Below, in pieces: positions 30,845 to 40,546 of a DNA stretch of 64,000 nt. How positions within the stretch are numbered: the stretch's first letter is position 1; each line of letters opens with the position of its first letter. Source of the DNA: Gracilinema caldarium DSM 7334 (GTDB lineage: Bacteria; Spirochaetota; Spirochaetia; Treponematales; Breznakiellaceae). The notes beneath the pieces are model-generated. The model saw only the letters and a program-made list of their open reading frames with translations. It was not told the DNA's origin and did not search any database. The position numbers were made by a program, and so were the translations under genes. Where the stretch lies: positions 310,001-374,000 of the forward strand of contig NC_015732.1 in the NCBI RefSeq assembly GCF_000219725.1, read 5' to 3'.

Positions 30845-33052
30845 ATGTCTACATTGATGAAGTACCTGAAACCCTATGGGTTTTCGATCCTTTCGGTGGT
30901 CATACTGCTCTTTGTAGAGGCCAATTTCGACCTGGCCCTGCCGGATTACATGTCCCGGATTATCAATTATGGTATCCAGCAGGGGGGCATCGATAGTCCT
31001 CTACCTAAGATTTTTGGAGAAACTACCTTCTGTCAGATGAGGTTTTTCCTGAATAAAGAAGAGTCAGCGCTCATTGCAAGGTTGTATCACCCGGTCTCTG
31101 CAGAAGCTGTAACCAGTGTCCCCCTAAAAAAGGATAGCCTGAGCTCTGCCGATCAAAAGCTTTATGAACTGCGTTCTCTTACTCAAGAAGAGCAAGACCA
31201 ATTGGGACGACTTATGATCCGGGCTCTTGCTGCGGCCACAATGATGCAGAAGATGCCTGCGGGCATACAGGCTCAAGAGCAATCCCGGGCTCTGCAGGTG
31301 GAACAAACAGGCCAGCCGCATACCGACCAAGGGTCGGCCCAGATGCTGGAGCAGTTTTCCAAAGCCATGGATGCCATGGGAGACAAGGTTCTGGAACAGA
31401 TGGCCATTGCCCGGATCCGACAGGAATACGAACAGCTCGGGGTAAATCTGGAACAGCTCCAGATGTCCTACATTGTCCGGTATGGTATCATTATGGTACT
31501 CATAACGCTGGGATCGATGGCCTGTATTATCCTCGTCGGGTTCCTCGCATCTAAAACGGCTGCCGGCGCGGCTAAACAGCTCAGGCATGATATATTCAGT
31601 AAGGTCATCAATTTTACCAATGCTGAATTTGATACCTTCTCGACGGCCTCGCTCATCACGAGAACCACCAATGATATTACCCAGATGCAGATGGTAACCT
31701 TTATGTCCCTGAGGATGCTCCTCTTTGCGCCGATTATGGGCGGGGGCGGGGTTATCCGTGCCCTCGGAAAGGCCCCATCCATGGCGTGGATTATCGGCCT
31801 CGCTGTACTGGTTCTTATTGGTGTCATTGGCCTTGTGTTTTCTATTGCGCTTCCCCGATTTCAGCTCATACAAAAACTAGTGGACCGGCTTAATCTGGTT
31901 GCCCGTGAAAACCTGACCGGCCTTATGGTAGTCCATGCCTTTAACCGGGAATCCTTTGAAGAAGAGCGTTTTAATCGGGCCAATCGGGATCTTACAGAGG
32001 TGAGTCTCTTTGTAAATCGTGTCATGGTTATCATGATGCCCTTTATGATGATTTTGATGAATCTCCTCAGCATCGGTATCATTTGGATCGGCAGCTATCG
32101 GGTTGCTCAGGCTGCCATGCAGGTTGGCGATATGATGGCCTTTATGCAGTATGCCATACAGATTGTCATGTCCTTTATGATGCTTTCTATGATGTTCATC
32201 ATGCTTCCCCGGGCTGCTATTTCTGCTAACCGGATCGCGGAGGTTCTGGAGACCAAAGAATCAATAACCGATCCTCAACAGCCAGTTCTTTACAAGCCCG
32301 CTGGAATGCAGCGGGGTATGGTAGAGTTCCGGGATGTCTGTTTTCGCTATCCCGGGGCAGATACGGATGTGCTTTGCCATATTTCCTTTACAGCTCCTGC
32401 AGGTAAGACAACGGGCATTATCGGCCCCACCGGGGCGGGGAAGACTACCCTCATCAACCTGATACCTCGATTCTATGATGTTTCCGCTGGTTCCATATTG
32501 ATTGATGGCATCGACATACGGACCATGACCCAAAAGGAATTACGAAACCTTATCGGGTATGTACCCCAACGAAGTCTCCTCTTCTCCGGTACAATAGAAG
32601 AAAATCTGAGGTTTGCCGATGAAGGTGCTTCCCGTGAACGCCTCCTCGAAGCACTCAAGGTTGCCCAGGCGGATTTTGTGTTAGAAAATCCTGAAGGACT
32701 TTCGGCGCCGGTATCCCAGGGAGGGTCGAACTTTTCCGGGGGACAGAAGCAGCGGCTGGCCATCGCCCGTGCTCTTGTTAAGGACTGCCCCATCTATCTT
32801 TTTGATGACAGTTTTTCCGCCCTCGATTACCGTACCGATGCACGGTTGCGCAAAGCCTTAGCAGAGCGGACCCGCACCAGTACCCGCATTATAGTATCCC
32901 AAAGGGTGGCTACCATCATGCATGCGGATCACATTATTGTGCTCGATGAGGGCAAGATCGTTGGTCAGGGACCTCACCAGGACCTGCTAAAAACCTGTTG
33001 TGCCTATCAAGAAATCGTTGAGTCCCAGGTTAAGGGAGAGAACATAGCATGA
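30845..33052 (+). CDS. ABC exporter half-transporter A (degenerate ATP site)
   Basis: This 735-residue membrane-ATPase fusion has Walker A GPTGAGKTT, signature FSGGQKQRLAIARAL, and Walker B ending YLFDDSFSALD. The catalytic Glu after the Walker B Asp is replaced by Asp, typical of the non-hydrolysing half of a heterodimeric exporter. An extra segment of roughly 150 residues (about 55-205), rich in Gln, Glu and Ala, separates TM1 from TM2 and would lie outside the membrane. Related exporters in Clostridia and spirochaetes carry a similar loop. It overlaps the partner gene by ATGA. Probable role: efflux of a drug or lipid; substrate unknown. Confidence 0.9.
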   Translation: MSTLMKYLKPYGFSILSVVILLFVEANFDLALPDYMSRIINYGIQQGGIDSPLPKIFGETTFCQMRFFLNKEESALIARLYHPVSAEAVTSVPLKKDSLSSADQKLYELRSLTQEEQDQLGRLMIRALAAATMMQKMPAGIQAQEQSRALQVEQTGQPHTDQGSAQMLEQFSKAMDAMGDKVLEQMAIARIRQEYEQLGVNLEQLQMSYIVRYGIIMVLITLGSMACIILVGFLASKTAAGAAKQLRHDIFSKVINFTNAEFDTFSTASLITRTTNDITQMQMVTFMSLRMLLFAPIMGGGGVIRALGKAPSMAWIIGLAVLVLIGVIGLVFSIALPRFQLIQKLVDRLNLVARENLTGLMVVHAFNRESFEEERFNRANRDLTEVSLFVNRVMVIMMPFMMILMNLLSIGIIWIGSYRVAQAAMQVGDMMAFMQYAIQIVMSFMMLSMMFIMLPRAAISANRIAEVLETKESITDPQQPVLYKPAGMQRGMVEFRDVCFRYPGADTDVLCHISFTAPAGKTTGIIGPTGAGKTTLINLIPRFYDVSAGSILIDGIDIRTMTQKELRNLIGYVPQRSLLFSGTIEENLRFADEGASRERLLEALKVAQADFVLENPEGLSAPVSQGGSNFSGGQKQRLAIARALVKDCPIYLFDDSFSALDYRTDARLRKALAERTRTSTRIIVSQRVATIMHADHIIVLDEGKIVGQGPHQDLLKTCCAYQEIVESQVKGENIA

Positions 33053-34953
33053 GCGATCAAAGACAATATATCAATGGACAAAAATCCCCCGCTGGAACGA
33101 CAAGAATGATGCGTCCTGGCCAGATGATGGGCCGGGGCGGACCTATGGCAATGATGAAGGGGGAAAAGGCTAAAAATTTTAAGGGGACCATGCTTCGTCT
33201 CCTTTCAGCCCTGGCACCTTATAAAATGCGCCTTAGCATTGTCTTTCTTTTTGCAATAGCCTCCACAGTATTTAGTATCATTGGTCCTAAAATTATGGGG
33301 CAGGCTACCACAGTACTTTTGGAAGGTATATTAGCACAATTCAGCGGAAAAGGTGCTATAGACTTTACAAAAATTGCTACTATACTGCTGACCGTTTTAG
33401 CGCTTTATATTGTTGCCGCCCTGGCTTCTTTTATTATGGGTTGGATTATGGCTAGGGTTTCCACAGATCTTTCCTACCGGTTCCGAAAGCAGATCCAGGC
33501 CAAAATTAACCGGATCCCCTTCCGGTATTTTGATAGTACCACACATGGAGAGACCCTGTCGCGGATTACCAATGATGTGGATACCATTAACCACACCTTA
33601 AACCAGAGTCTCACACAAATCATCACATCCCTCGTAACAGTAGTGGGTGTTCTTGTAATGATGTTAGTGATTGATTGGCGTATGACCCTGGTAGCCCTCC
33701 TTATGATCCCCCTTTCGTTCCTCATCATCGGGTTTATAGTCGGAAAAAGCCAGAAGTATTATAAAAAACAACAGGAGTATTTGGGTCATATCAATGGTCA
33801 GGTAGAAGAAATGTATGGTGGTCATATTGTAATGAAGGCCTTTAACCGGGAGGAAAAGACTCTGACCACCTTTGATGTTACTAATGAAACCCTCTATGAA
33901 TCGGCCTGGAAAAGCCAGTTCTTAACCGGGGTAATGATGCCCCTGATGAACTTTGTCGGAAATATCGGCTATGTGGGTGTAGCGGTCCTCGGTGGCTGGT
34001 TGGCTATAAAAAGGGCCATCACTGTGGGGGACATTCAAGCTTTTATTCAGTATGTCCGCAATTTTACTCAGCCGATTCAACAAATAGCCAATATCAGTAA
34101 TATACTGCAACAGACCGCTGCGGCAGCAGAACGGGTTTATGAATTCCTCGATGAAGAGGAGGAAACCCTAGAGACAGAGCATCCAGTAAGCCTTACCGAA
34201 ATCCGGGGAGAAGTCGAATTCAGAACCATCCGTTTTGGATATTCCAAGGACAAGCCTATCATTAAAAATTTCTCTGCCCTTGCCAAGCCTGGCCAGAAAA
34301 TCGCTATTGTCGGTCCTACCGGGGCGGGTAAAACAACGCTGGTGAAACTGCTCATGCGCTTTTACGATGTGGACGATGGCATGATCCTCTTGGATGGGTA
34401 TGATATCCGGACCTTCCGTCGTTCCGATCTTCGAAAGAGCTTTGGTATGGTTTTACAGGATACCTGGCTCTATAATGATACCATTTTGGAAAACATCCGT
34501 TACGGACGTCTGGATGCGACCGATGATGAGGTGATAGCAGCGGCAAAGGCCGCCTATGTGGACCATTTTGTTCATACCCTGCCCGAAGGCTATCATATGG
34601 TATTAAACGAAGAGACAAGCAACATATCCCAGGGACAGAAACAGCTCTTAACCATAGCCCGGGCCATATTGGCCGATCCGCCCATCATGATCCTGGACGA
34701 AGCGACGAGCTCGGTAGATACCCGTACCGAAGTAATGATTCAGAAGGCTATGGACCGGCTTATGCACGGCAGGACGAGCTTTGTAATCGCCCACCGGCTT
34801 TCTACCATACAGAATGCGGACCTGATCCTTGTGTTACGGGATGGGGATATCGTGGAACAGGGAAACCACAGGGAATTACTTAATCAGAATGGATTCTATG
34901 CGGAACTTTATAACAGTCAGTTTGAAGTTCCCGCGACATATGAGGGTATCTAA
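33049..34953 (+). CDS. ABC exporter half-transporter B (catalytic)
   Basis: The 634-residue protein starts with a Met/Gly-rich cytoplasmic tail (RPGQMMGRGGPMAMMKG). Six TM segments and an ATPase follow, with Walker A GPTGAGKTT, Walker B IMILDEATSSVD with intact Glu, and a divergent signature ISQGQKQLLTIARA. The intact Walker B here and the intact FSGGQ signature in half A combine into the single competent ATP site; the other site has FDD plus SQGQ. This complementary degeneration shows that the two are obligate partners. It is 9 bp upstream of the MBL gene. Confidence 0.9.
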   Translation: MSDQRQYINGQKSPAGTTRMMRPGQMMGRGGPMAMMKGEKAKNFKGTMLRLLSALAPYKMRLSIVFLFAIASTVFSIIGPKIMGQATTVLLEGILAQFSGKGAIDFTKIATILLTVLALYIVAALASFIMGWIMARVSTDLSYRFRKQIQAKINRIPFRYFDSTTHGETLSRITNDVDTINHTLNQSLTQIITSLVTVVGVLVMMLVIDWRMTLVALLMIPLSFLIIGFIVGKSQKYYKKQQEYLGHINGQVEEMYGGHIVMKAFNREEKTLTTFDVTNETLYESAWKSQFLTGVMMPLMNFVGNIGYVGVAVLGGWLAIKRAITVGDIQAFIQYVRNFTQPIQQIANISNILQQTAAAAERVYEFLDEEEETLETEHPVSLTEIRGEVEFRTIRFGYSKDKPIIKNFSALAKPGQKIAIVGPTGAGKTTLVKLLMRFYDVDDGMILLDGYDIRTFRRSDLRKSFGMVLQDTWLYNDTILENIRYGRLDATDDEVIAAAKAAYVDHFVHTLPEGYHMVLNEETSNISQGQKQLLTIARAILADPPIMILDEATSSVDTRTEVMIQKAMDRLMHGRTSFVIAHRLSTIQNADLILVLRDGDIVEQGNHRELLNQNGFYAELYNSQFEVPATYEGI

Positions 34954-34962
34954 GAGGTTTCT

Positions 34963-35910
34963 ATGTTAACCATTCAGGTTCTGATCGAAAATAATCTTCC
35001 CCCAGAAGTTGCACGGCCAGAGGCTCCTCAATCAGAGTTCCCTCAGCCAACGACAGCCCGTAACTTTATCGCTGAACATGGGCTCTCATTCTGGATTGAA
35101 AAGGAGGGGCACAGGCTTATATTCGATACCGGAAAAAGCGGCGCCTTTGTACAAAATGCTGAACTGCTTGGAATAGACCTCTCCTCAGCGGAAGCTCTGG
35201 TTGTCAGCCATGGCCACTATGATCATGGAGGGGGACTGCGAACTCTGGCAGAGACAGCTCATTATCGGGGGCCCCTGTGGACCGGGCCGGGCTTTTTTGA
35301 TCCGAAATGGTCCAATGAAAGTCCACGCCCCCGGTATCTCGGCCTTGATGTAGACCGCCTTTATCTGGAGAGCTGTGGGATTTCCTGTCATGAACTGGAA
35401 AGGGGCAATGCACCCAGTATTCTACAACAAGGAGCCCATCAGGGACAGGCGCAAACGAGAAAGGGTGCAGTTAAAGAAATTCTGCCCGGTATCTTTATAC
35501 TAGGCAATTTTATCAGAACCCATGCTGATGAAATTATCGCCCCGCGCTTTACCGTTGTGCGATCCGGGATCGGCCAGTCTCAGGCTGATACATTTGATGA
35601 CGAAATCTGTGTCGTTATCCCCCTGCCCCAGGGGCTTGTAGTTCTGGTCGGCTGTGCCCATCCGGGGCTGATGAACATACTCGACACAGCTCAGCAGGTG
35701 TTCAACCAAAAACTGTATGCAGTTTTCGGAGGCTCCCATCTGGTGGAAGCCGATGAACCGCGAATTATAAGAACAAGGGACTACCTGCAACAAAATGGAG
35801 CTCCCTTTATTGCTCTGGGCCACTGTACCGGACCCCTGGCGTATGATCTTTTACAGCAGGAAATTCCACACATCCTACCACTGTATACAGGGGCGCGGTA
35901 TCAGTTATAA
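34963..35910 (+). CDS. MBL-fold hydrolase, COG1237 type
   Basis: This 315-residue metallo-beta-lactamase-fold protein has the metal motif VVSHGHYDHGGGL near residue 83, DTGKSGAF before it, and VGCAHPGLMNIL, FGGSHLVEA and ALGHCTGPLAYD after it. These match the COG1237 group that includes a methanopterin-pathway RFA-P-synthase-like protein; the bacterial function is not settled. The start follows AAGAGG and lies 9 bp after the ABC exporter, so it belongs to that operon. It could act on the exported compound or detoxify it, an inference. Confidence 0.8.
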   Translation: MLTIQVLIENNLPPEVARPEAPQSEFPQPTTARNFIAEHGLSFWIEKEGHRLIFDTGKSGAFVQNAELLGIDLSSAEALVVSHGHYDHGGGLRTLAETAHYRGPLWTGPGFFDPKWSNESPRPRYLGLDVDRLYLESCGISCHELERGNAPSILQQGAHQGQAQTRKGAVKEILPGIFILGNFIRTHADEIIAPRFTVVRSGIGQSQADTFDDEICVVIPLPQGLVVLVGCAHPGLMNILDTAQQVFNQKLYAVFGGSHLVEADEPRIIRTRDYLQQNGAPFIALGHCTGPLAYDLLQQEIPHILPLYTGARYQL

Positions 35911-35943
35911 TATCAGTTATAAACCTATAAACTGTTCCAAAGG

Positions 35944-35970
35944 GGAATAGCCTTTTTCGTAGGCTATTCC
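35944..35970. terminator. Hairpin between convergent genes
   Basis: GGAATAGCCT (35944-35953) and AGGCTATTCC (35961-35970) form a perfect 10-bp stem with a 7-nt loop, between the MBL gene and the 3' end of sodA. Neither flank has a full T-run, so it may mark mRNA ends rather than a strong terminator. Confidence 0.5.
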
Positions 35971-35978
35971 TTAGCCCT

Positions 35979-36605
35979 TCAGTTTTTACTTTGTAACAAA
36001 GCTTTATGCAGGTTTTCTTCTACCTGTTTCCAGTTCACCACATTCCAGAATGCGGAAATATAATCGGCCCGCCGGTTCTGGTATTTGAGGTAATAGGCAT
36101 GTTCCCAGACATCGAGCCCAAAGATCGGGATGAGTCCGTTAGTTAGGGGATTATCCTGATTGGGAAGGGCAACAAGCTGAAGTTTTTTCTCAGGATTTAC
36201 TACGAGCCATTCCCAGCCGCTCCCAAAGAGGTTGGTAGCCCCCAAGGTAAACTGCTCCTTAAAGGACTCAAAGGAACCAAAGTCCCGGTTGATTAGTTTT
36301 GCTAGATCCCCCTCAGGCTGGCCTCTGCTTTGAGGTGTAAGTATGTTCCAGAAAAGCCGATGGTTATAGTGGCCACCGCCATGGTTTCGAACCACCTGTC
36401 GGATCAAGTCGGGAACCTGAGAGAGATTTTTCAGCAAATCTTCCAGACTCCATGTTTGTAGCTGCGGTGCCTGTTCTAGGGCTGCATTCAGCTTAGCCAC
36501 ATAGGTTCCATGGTGCTTGTCATGATGAATTTCCATGGTCTTTGCATCTATATAGGGCTCAAGAGCCTCAAAAGGATAGGGTAAAGGATCAAGTGTAAAA
36601 GCCAT
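35979..36605 (-). CDS. sodA: Superoxide dismutase, Mn-type
   Basis: This 208-residue cytoplasmic enzyme dismutates superoxide. Metal ligands are seen in [20 protein letters not shown] and [26 protein letters not shown] carries the Gln position typical of Mn or cambialistic enzymes rather than Fe-SOD, and [10 protein letters not shown] is conserved. The start is ATG 36605 because AGGAGGT lies just upstream; the 24 extra residues in the open frame are not family-like. Treponema species often lack a classical SOD, so its presence suggests contact with oxygen. An operator over its promoter is shared with the SUF operon. Confidence 0.93.
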   Translation of the reverse strand: MAFTLDPLPYPFEALEPYIDAKTMEIHHDKHHGTYVAKLNAALEQAPQLQTWSLEDLLKNLSQVPDLIRQVVRNHGGGHYNHRLFWNILTPQSRGQPEGDLAKLINRDFGSFESFKEQFTLGATNLFGSGWEWLVVNPEKKLQLVALPNQDNPLTNGLIPIFGLDVWEHAYYLKYQNRRADYISAFWNVVNWKQVEENLHKALLQSKN

Positions 36606-36622
36606 AAGTACCTCCTGTCTAT

Positions 36623-36651
36623 ATATTACTAATATAGTAATGTTTTGGCAA
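36623..36651 (-). promoter_or_regulatory. sodA promoter with IscR/Rrf2-like operator
   Basis: On the minus strand TTGCCA (36646-36651) and TAATAT (36623-36628) are 17 nt apart. ATTACTAATATAGTAAT (plus strand 36625-36641, 7-bp arms) covers the -10 box and half the spacer. Fourteen of its 17 bases match the suf operator at 60248-60264. Confidence 0.7.
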
Positions 36652-36756
36652 ATTTCTAGATGCCTCTGAAAATTCAACTGAGTTTTTACAGGCGTTTTTA
36701 TTAGATTTTGTGTAAATGTTACATGATTATCAATATATTACTGGTAGGCGTCTAAT

Positions 36757-37233
36757 ATGGTTCGTTCAGTGGCAAAAAGGTATATAATACCTATGCTTTT
36801 AGTACTTACGGTAACCATGGGAGTGTCTGCTATGGATGGTGCGGGTTCTTTTGCGTCAGATTCTTTTGCAACCCCTTCGGGAAAACTGGCAACGCTGGCT
36901 ATACAATTGGGTAATTTTAAGATCCATGTGGATCCCCAAACGCGGTATACCGACTATACTAAATGGGAAAAGGCAGATCTTATTCTTATCACCCATGAAC
37001 ATGGGGACCATCTCGATATGAATGCGATTAAAGCCCTTTCGGGGCCGCTCGATGTAGCCTTTCTTCCTATGAACCAACCCTATACTATGACTCCAGAGCA
37101 GGTTGCTGAAGTAGTTCGTCTGATACGGCCAAAAATAGTCTATCCTTACCGCTATTCATCGACAAACCCCCGGGACCTAGAGAAATTGCTTGAAAAGGAT
37201 ACCTACACAGAGGTTCGGATAAGGAAGTTCTAG
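36757..37233 (+). CDS. Degenerate UlaG-like MBL protein, core deleted
   Basis: The 158-residue product has a signal-like N-terminus (KRYIIPMLLVLTVTMGVSAM), then MBL features KWEKADLILITHEHGDHLD and, directly after AIKALSGP, the C-terminal block LDVAFLPMNQPYTMTPEQVAE. In complete family members roughly 80-100 residues lie between these blocks, including further metal ligands. The usual YPYHY near the end reads YPYRY here, so another His ligand is lost. The frame is open, suggesting an in-frame deletion of an inactivated gene, or a product with no hydrolase activity. No strong ribosome binding site is seen before ATG 36757. Confidence 0.7.
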   Translation: MVRSVAKRYIIPMLLVLTVTMGVSAMDGAGSFASDSFATPSGKLATLAIQLGNFKIHVDPQTRYTDYTKWEKADLILITHEHGDHLDMNAIKALSGPLDVAFLPMNQPYTMTPEQVAEVVRLIRPKIVYPYRYSSTNPRDLEKLLEKDTYTEVRIRKF

Positions 37234-37261
37234 CATCAAGTTTGATGAGCCGCTGTTACAG

Positions 37262-38071
37262 CTACCAGGTGCCTCGGGTCATGCCGCCGTCGATGGTTAA
37301 GAGTTGTCCGGTTATGTATGACGCTGCCGGTGAAAGGAGCCAGCAGGCGGTGCGGCCGAATTCTTCGGTAGTGCCGTAGCGGCTCAGGGGGATTGCGGCC
37401 TCTGCCTTGCGCCGGGCCTCTTCCGGCGTACAGCCGATTCGTTCTGCTGTTGCCCTATCGATCCGTTCAACCCGGCCTGTGGCAAAGCGCCCCGGCGCAA
37501 GGCAGTTCACCCGGATTCCCTGAGGTGCCAATTCCCTGGACAGTGTTTTTGCCATGGCTACTGTCGCGGAGCGCAGTGCATTGGAGAGGATGAGGCCCTC
37601 GATGGGTTCGGTCACCGAGGTCGATGAGACAATCAGTATCGATCCTCCGCGAACAGCGAGACCTGGCAGACAGGCGCGGACCAGGCGGACCGCCGACAGC
37701 AGAAGCAGTTCAAAGGCATGCTGCCACGCCTGGTCATCAAAATCGGAGAAAAGTCCCGGCGGCGGTCCGCCTGAGTTGACCACGAGGCCGTCAATGGCCT
37801 CTCCGTAGCGGGAATGGGCCGCGGCAACCCAGGCGTCGATACTCTGAGCCTGGGTAACATCGAGCGGATATCCATCAACCTGACCGATTCCTCCCTTCCG
37901 CTGGCCTGATGAAGCCTGTAATTGTTTCAGGGCTTCCCGGACCTTATCATCACTTCTGCTGCCAATCCATACCTGTGCCCCTTCGTCCAGGACCGTCTGG
38001 GCTGTTGCGAATCCCAGGCCCTCACTGGAAGCTGCAACGAGCACGGTCTTTCCTTGTAATTGGAGGTTCAT
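37262..38071 (-). CDS. SDR-family oxidoreductase
   Basis: A 269-residue Rossmann protein. The dinucleotide motif is shifted from the usual TGxxxGIG to VAASSEGLGFATAQ. The NAG-like motif reads VVNSGGPPPG. The catalytic Ser is in SILIVSSTS, and the usual YxxxK position reads LSNALRSATVAMAKTL, so the catalytic Tyr is replaced. The C-terminus GQLLTIDGGMTRGTW is normal. This atypical set (SGGPP, no Tyr) matches a subgroup annotated as 3-oxoacyl-ACP reductase-like whose activity is doubtful. The start is placed at ATG 38071 (NLQLQGKTVLVAASSEG); an upstream extension is not family-like. Confidence 0.75.
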   Translation of the reverse strand: MNLQLQGKTVLVAASSEGLGFATAQTVLDEGAQVWIGSRSDDKVREALKQLQASSGQRKGGIGQVDGYPLDVTQAQSIDAWVAAAHSRYGEAIDGLVVNSGGPPPGLFSDFDDQAWQHAFELLLLSAVRLVRACLPGLAVRGGSILIVSSTSVTEPIEGLILSNALRSATVAMAKTLSRELAPQGIRVNCLAPGRFATGRVERIDRATAERIGCTPEEARRKAEAAIPLSRYGTTEEFGRTACWLLSPAASYITGQLLTIDGGMTRGTW

Positions 38072-38280
38072 AGGATAAAGTATAAGACCGGTACGCTCAT
38101 TATACAAACTTTTAGTGTTATGATGTAGGCGAAGCTTTAAACTAGATGTCATCAGAGCTTTTTCCAGCGATATAAGTTGATTTTTTTGTGGGTCACCCTG
38201 AGCAGATCCGTAAGATTTTCCTTAAGCAAAGTCTCAGGGTTTGCTTGAAGCTCCGATACAAGCATTATACTATGGTAGGT

Positions 38281-40542
38281 ATGAAACGAAAAATAATCGG
38301 GTTTCTTGCAGCCCGGCTTGATGAGCCCTATCAGCATTCAGTGTGGAGCGGTGCGGTTGAAGAGGCTGAAAAACTTGGTATTACTCTTATTTTTTTTGGC
38401 GGTCAACGGCTGGAAAGTCCAGTTGGTTTTGAAGCTTTGGATAATATCGCCTTTAATCTTGCTGCCCGAAGTCACCTGGATGCGCTGGTTGTCATGACGA
38501 ATGTTATTGGTACTTACCTGACACAGGATGAGATTCTTGTTTTCATGAACCGCCTGAAAAAGGTTCCCCTGGTATCGGTTGGTGTCGAGATTCCAGGTAT
38601 TCACAGTGTTTTTATTGATAATTCAGGTGGTATGACGGCAATTGCGGAGCATCTAGTAAAGGTTCATCGGCGAAGGGAATTTCTTTTTTTAGCTGGGCCA
38701 ATTAACCATAATGAATCGATCGCACGAGAAAAGGAATTTTCTCAGCATTTAAAGATGCTTTTGGGGAACGAATTTATATTACGTATCGAATATTGTAATT
38801 TCCAGGAAAACGAAGCGTGGGATACTGTAGGCAGATTAATTTCTCAAGGCCTGTCCTTCGATGCCATCGTTGCGGCCAATGACTTAATGGCTATGGGGGC
38901 CTTACGAGCATTGGCTGAAGCGGGGATTCGAGTTCCAGAAGAAGTATCGGTTACTGGTTTTGATGATACCGAGGACAGCCGCTTCAGTATTCCACCCCTT
39001 ACCACTATTCGGCAGGGGACCTGTGAATTAGGACGCCAGGCAATCCGATCTTTATCCATCAATCTGGGGCTTTTGCCGAAGGCTCATATGATCATGCATC
39101 GAACCCCAGTATCTTTGGTAATACGTGAATCCTGTGGTTGTTCTTCTATTCCTGAACATGATTTTTGTAATGATCAGCGGTTACAAACCTATCAAATTGG
39201 ATCAGGAGAAAACTCAGATGCTGGGGTGCTGTTGCAGCTCGCCAATGATGTGAATACTGCGTTATCCAGGGGGAGGAATCCGGCAACAATCCAATATCGT
39301 CATCTGGAAGCACCTTATCTGGAAAAGGCTCAGGTCATCATTGCCGAAGGAATTGCAAGATACCAGGCTTCACTGCGCCGGTCCGTTGAACGTCGTGCTG
39401 CGGTGCTACGAGAAATTGAGGCTTCTTTGGTTTCATCCTTTGCTTTAACCGATATTTTGTCCGCTGTTGCTGCTGGAACCCGTACCCTGGGAATTTCTGC
39501 CTGTTATTTAGCATTGTTTGAATCTAAGGGAATTACCCCTGAATGGGCTCGTCTGCTGCTGGCTTCCGAAGGGAATAAAACCAGAATTCTGGCTCCCTAT
39601 GGGGTGCGATTCCGCACGGTCGATATCCTTCCCGGCGGGCTTCCGGATAATTGGAAATCCTATGTGGTGGAGCCCTTGCGGTTTGGGGAGGAACGGCTCG
39701 GGTATCTCGTGTGTACTGCGGATAGTGAGGATCGGCAGGTGTTTGAAGCGTTACGGGATCAGGTTTCAGGGGCTATCAAGGGAGCTTTGCTTATGACCGC
39801 AGAACGGGATCGTGAACGGAACCTCGAACATCAGGTACGGATACGAACCATAGAACTTTCGAGAATGAATGAGCAGTTGCGGGAAGAAATTGAACGCCGC
39901 AGGGCCCTGGAACGGGAATTATTAGATATTTCGAATGACATTATGGCCAGTATAGGCCGGGATATTCATGATGATCTATGTCAGAATATAGCGGGAATTG
40001 GTTTAATGGCCGCAATCCTGGAGGGTAATTTGCGCCGCCTTGATGGTCCCGGTGCGGCAGAGGCTGCCAATGCAGCTGCTTCTATTGCTCATGCGGCAAG
40101 TAAGACGGCTTCTCAGGCAAAGGGTATGGCCCGGGGCTTGTATCCTGCGGAATTGGAAGCCAAAGGGCTTGTTGCTGCGGTAGGAGAACTGGTAAAAGCA
40201 GCACAGAATCGGAGTAATATGGCGATAACCCTTGAGGTCTCTCCAGGGTTTACCATAAAAAACTCCGAAAAAGCCTTGCATCTGTACCGGATTATCCAAG
40301 AAGCTTTAAATAATGCGGTAACCCATTCTAAAGCTTCTCATATTCAGGTTTCATTAAAAGGAGATCGAGAATCTGTCGAAGTAATGGTTGCGGACAATGG
40401 AATTGGCTTTAATCCTCAAAGGGTTCAAACAGTTGGATTGGGGCTTAGGATCTTAAAATATCGTTCCAGTCTGATCGGTGGAGAGTTAAGAATCAGAGCT
40501 CTGGATCCTGGTTGTTGTGTATCCTGTCGAGTAGTGAGGTAA
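38281..40542 (+). CDS. LacI-type sugar-sensor histidine kinase (cytoplasmic)
   Basis: This 753-residue protein lacks any signal peptide or TM segment. Residues about 1-275 are a LacI/PurR-type ligand domain without its helix-turn-helix (IIGFLAARLDEPYQHSVW, then SVFIDNSGGMTAIAEHLV, AIVAANDLMAMGALRALAE and VSVTGFDDTEDSRFSIPPLTT). A linker with a GAF-like region (about 380-500) and a coiled coil precede a HisKA_3 kinase. His563 lies in GRDIHDDLCQNIAGIG. The ATPase has IIQEALNNAVTHSKASHI and VADNGIGFNPQRV. It should sense an intracellular sugar and phosphorylate the NarL-type regulator 4 bp downstream. The next genes suggest xylo-oligosaccharides. ATG 38281 lies about 10 nt past TATACT (38266-38271). 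Confidence 0.85.
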   Translation: MKRKIIGFLAARLDEPYQHSVWSGAVEEAEKLGITLIFFGGQRLESPVGFEALDNIAFNLAARSHLDALVVMTNVIGTYLTQDEILVFMNRLKKVPLVSVGVEIPGIHSVFIDNSGGMTAIAEHLVKVHRRREFLFLAGPINHNESIAREKEFSQHLKMLLGNEFILRIEYCNFQENEAWDTVGRLISQGLSFDAIVAANDLMAMGALRALAEAGIRVPEEVSVTGFDDTEDSRFSIPPLTTIRQGTCELGRQAIRSLSINLGLLPKAHMIMHRTPVSLVIRESCGCSSIPEHDFCNDQRLQTYQIGSGENSDAGVLLQLANDVNTALSRGRNPATIQYRHLEAPYLEKAQVIIAEGIARYQASLRRSVERRAAVLREIEASLVSSFALTDILSAVAAGTRTLGISACYLALFESKGITPEWARLLLASEGNKTRILAPYGVRFRTVDILPGGLPDNWKSYVVEPLRFGEERLGYLVCTADSEDRQVFEALRDQVSGAIKGALLMTAERDRERNLEHQVRIRTIELSRMNEQLREEIERRRALERELLDISNDIMASIGRDIHDDLCQNIAGIGLMAAILEGNLRRLDGPGAAEAANAAASIAHAASKTASQAKGMARGLYPAELEAKGLVAAVGELVKAAQNRSNMAITLEVSPGFTIKNSEKALHLYRIIQEALNNAVTHSKASHIQVSLKGDRESVEVMVADNGIGFNPQRVQTVGLGLRILKYRSSLIGGELRIRALDPGCCVSCRVVR

Positions 40543-40546
40543 TGAT

